The notes below the pieces were generated by a model. The model saw only the letters and a program-made list of their open reading frames with translations, was not told where the DNA came from and made no database searches. DNA of 7,941 nucleotides from an uncultured Rhodospirillaceae bacterium (GTDB taxonomy: Bacteria; Pseudomonadota; Alphaproteobacteria; Rhodospirillales; UBA2165), in NCBI GenBank assembly GCA_913041095.1, contig CAJWIB010000114.1, positions 1 to 7,941 of the forward strand, given 5' to 3'. A program made the translations under genes and the position numbers. This document shows, piece after piece, positions 7,025 through 7,941 of the stretch. Positions within the stretch are counted from its first letter, which is position 1, and every line of letters starts with the position of its first letter.

Positions 7025-7360
7025 TCATGTAATATTTCCGGCGCTACTTTGCTGCCCTTCAAATTTTTTCCCCAGATTTCCACATGAGTAATATCCGCGG
7101 TCAACTTCGGTCAAATCCGCACCTTTTAGCAGGGCGCTTTGCAGATCAACATTGAACATATTGCGATGAGACAAATTGGTGCCACTGAAATCAACCCCGG
7201 CTAGATTTGAACCTGCGAGATTAACCTCGCGCAAATCAGCACCCTGAAGATTGATATTACTTAAATCCGTGTTTATCAATATCGCCCGTTGGCCATGACC
7301 TGAATTTTGCAGCCAATCACTGTGGTCTGATAATACATCTTGAATGGCTCTACCCGCCAT
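7025..7360 (-). CDS. Small pentapeptide-repeat protein, probably frameshifted near its 3' end
   Basis: The ATG at 7360 has a strong GGGAGGA ribosome site (7371-7365). As read, the protein has 111 residues. A short N-terminal lead containing WLQNSGHGQRA passes into pentapeptide repeats from about 27 to 86 (for example TDLSN INLQG ADLRE VNLAG SNLAG VDFSG TNLSH), predicted to fold as a right-handed quadrilateral beta-helix of about three coils. After residue 86 the open frame gives a tail with no repeat pattern (DRGYYSCGNLGKKF). The +1 frame instead continues ADITH VEIWG KNLKG SKVAP and ends at TAA 7002-7000, giving about 119 residues. The likely ancestral gene therefore spans 7000-7360. The biochemical role is unknown; some members (Qnr, MfpA, AlbG) bind DNA gyrase, and this gene follows gyrB by 102 bases, but it is much shorter than those proteins. 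Confidence 0.8.
   Translation of the reverse strand: MAGRAIQDVLSDHSDWLQNSGHGQRAILINTDLSNINLQGADLREVNLAGSNLAGVDFSGTNLSHRNMFNVDLQSALLKGADLTEVDRGYYSCGNLGKKFEGQQSSAGNIT
7098..7114 (-). repeat. 7-bp direct repeat at 10-bp interval at the frameshift point
   Basis: On the plus strand CGGTCAA occurs at 7098-7104 and again at 7108-7114 (TTGACCG on the coding strand). This looks like a 10-bp tandem duplication of about 1.7 copies. Ten is not a multiple of three, and removing one unit joins ADLT directly to ADITHVEIWG in the +1 frame. It falls exactly where the pentapeptide pattern changes frame. Confidence 0.7.
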
Positions 7361-7407
7361 TTAATCCTCCCAATTATTGTCGATAGATCTCAGGACAGCG
7401 TCACCCA

Positions 7408-7438
7408 TTAAAATCGGTGCTTAAACACTCAATTTTAA
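7408..7438. repeat. Inverted repeat between gyrB and the pentapeptide-repeat gene
   Basis: TTAAAAT (7408-7414) pairs with ATTTTAA (7432-7438), with an inner GTG (7417-7419) and CAC (7426-7428) that could extend the hairpin. There is no T-tract after it in the direction of gyrB transcription, so a terminator is unlikely and gyrB may read through into the next gene. The rest of this 102-base gap shows only the ribosome site of the next gene. Confidence 0.35.
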
Positions 7439-7462
7439 CACAACATTCCGAGAAAAAGAGCT

Positions 7463-7941
7463 TTAGACGTCCAAATTGGCAACTTTTAGCGCATTCGCCT
7501 GAATAAAGTCCCGTCGAGGTTCAACCACATCGCCCATCAATGTTGAAAAGACATCTTCCGCATCATCGGCGTGGCTTGCTTTTACCTGTAAAAGTGTCCT
7601 GACATTGGGATCCAACGTGGTTTCCCAGAGCTGTTCCGGATTCATTTCGCCAAGCCCCTTATAACGCTGCATTGAAACACCTTTACGGCCAAGCTCCATA
7701 ACGGCTTCAAACAAAGTAATCGGGCCGGTGATATCAAATTCCTTGCCACTTAAGACTAATTTGCCGTGGTGCTGAAAGAATTGCTGCAATTTTGCACTAT
7801 TGGCATCAAGCGCGCGGGCCTCAACACTGCGGATTACCGCGCCATCAATGACGTGAGGGCCGTCCGGTACACCGCGCAGCACACGAACAAAAGACAACCC
7901 GCCATCGGCGAGGGATTCCCCTTGCAAGCCTTTTTCTGCCA
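7463..7941 (-). CDS. gyrB: DNA gyrase subunit B, C-terminal part (5' end beyond the window)
   Basis: This is the ATPase subunit of the type II topoisomerase that introduces negative supercoils. Only the last 159 codons are visible; the frame runs open through the window edge (AEKGL before the TTG at 7927, which is therefore internal). The most telling segment is the gyrase B C-terminal block QRYKGLGEMNPEQLWETT, followed by DP and the closing LMGDVVEPRRDFIQANAL and KVANLDV, characteristic of GyrB and of alphaproteobacterial style. ParE is a less likely reading because the closing FIQANALKVANLDV pattern is that of GyrB. The TOPRIM and ATPase domains lie outside the window. The gene ends with TAA at 7465-7463 and is followed on the same strand by the pentapeptide-repeat gene. 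Confidence 0.96.
   Translation of the reverse strand, partial: AEKGLQGESLADGGLSFVRVLRGVPDGPHVIDGAVIRSVEARALDANSAKLQQFFQHHGKLVLSGKEFDITGPITLFEAVMELGRKGVSMQRYKGLGEMNPEQLWETTLDPNVRTLLQVKASHADDAEDVFSTLMGDVVEPRRDFIQANALKVANLDV

Noticed and set aside
7064..7073. G4A6 run as the site of the pentapeptide-gene frameshift
   Set aside because: The +1 frame already shows in-register repeats (ADITH, VEIWG) before this run, so the shift must be earlier, at the 10-bp repeat.
7925..7927. TTG as the start of the gyrase gene
   Set aside because: The codons before it read AEKGL in frame and fit GyrB; the true start lies outside the window.

Overview
The window looks like a chromosomal segment of a Gram-negative bacterium, most likely an alphaproteobacterium. 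The reasons are a heptose kinase/adenylyltransferase for lipopolysaccharide (LPS) inner core, a class A penicillin-binding protein of the short alphaproteobacterial kind, and a GyrB tail ending in the style usual for that class. The taxonomic call is inference from protein style; no rRNA or tRNA is present. Base composition is about even in the genes and clearly AT-rich in the gaps.

Plus strand, 1-2696: the 3' part of a fused 'bi-domain' oxidoreductase (tail of a zinc-type alcohol dehydrogenase-like module followed by a complete Gfo/Idh/MocA module), then hldE 21 bases later. These two probably form the end of an operon for surface polysaccharide or LPS sugar synthesis.

Minus strand, 7941 down to 2711, in order of transcription: the 3' end of gyrB, a small pentapeptide-repeat gene, a bifunctional class A penicillin-binding protein, an MFS transporter, and a BadH-like short-chain dehydrogenase. 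The dehydrogenase converges on hldE with only 14 bases between the stop codons. GyrB (DNA supercoiling) and the penicillin-binding protein (peptidoglycan synthesis) are housekeeping genes; the MFS/dehydrogenase pair looks like an accessory uptake-and-oxidation or efflux module of unknown substrate.

The most notable observation is in the pentapeptide-repeat gene. Its open frame loses the repeat pattern after about residue 86, but the +1 frame continues the five-residue repeat in strict register to a stop at 7000. The break coincides with a perfect 7-base direct repeat at a 10-base interval, so a 10-bp duplication probably knocked the gene out of frame. The gene sits directly behind gyrB, which is suggestive because some pentapeptide-repeat proteins are DNA-gyrase ligands. 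I see no CRISPR array, insertion sequence, attachment site or RNA gene, and no clearly new multi-gene system. Gaps with no gene are 4747-4979, 6828-6999 and 7361-7462; they hold only AT-rich inverted repeats and weak promoter-like matches.
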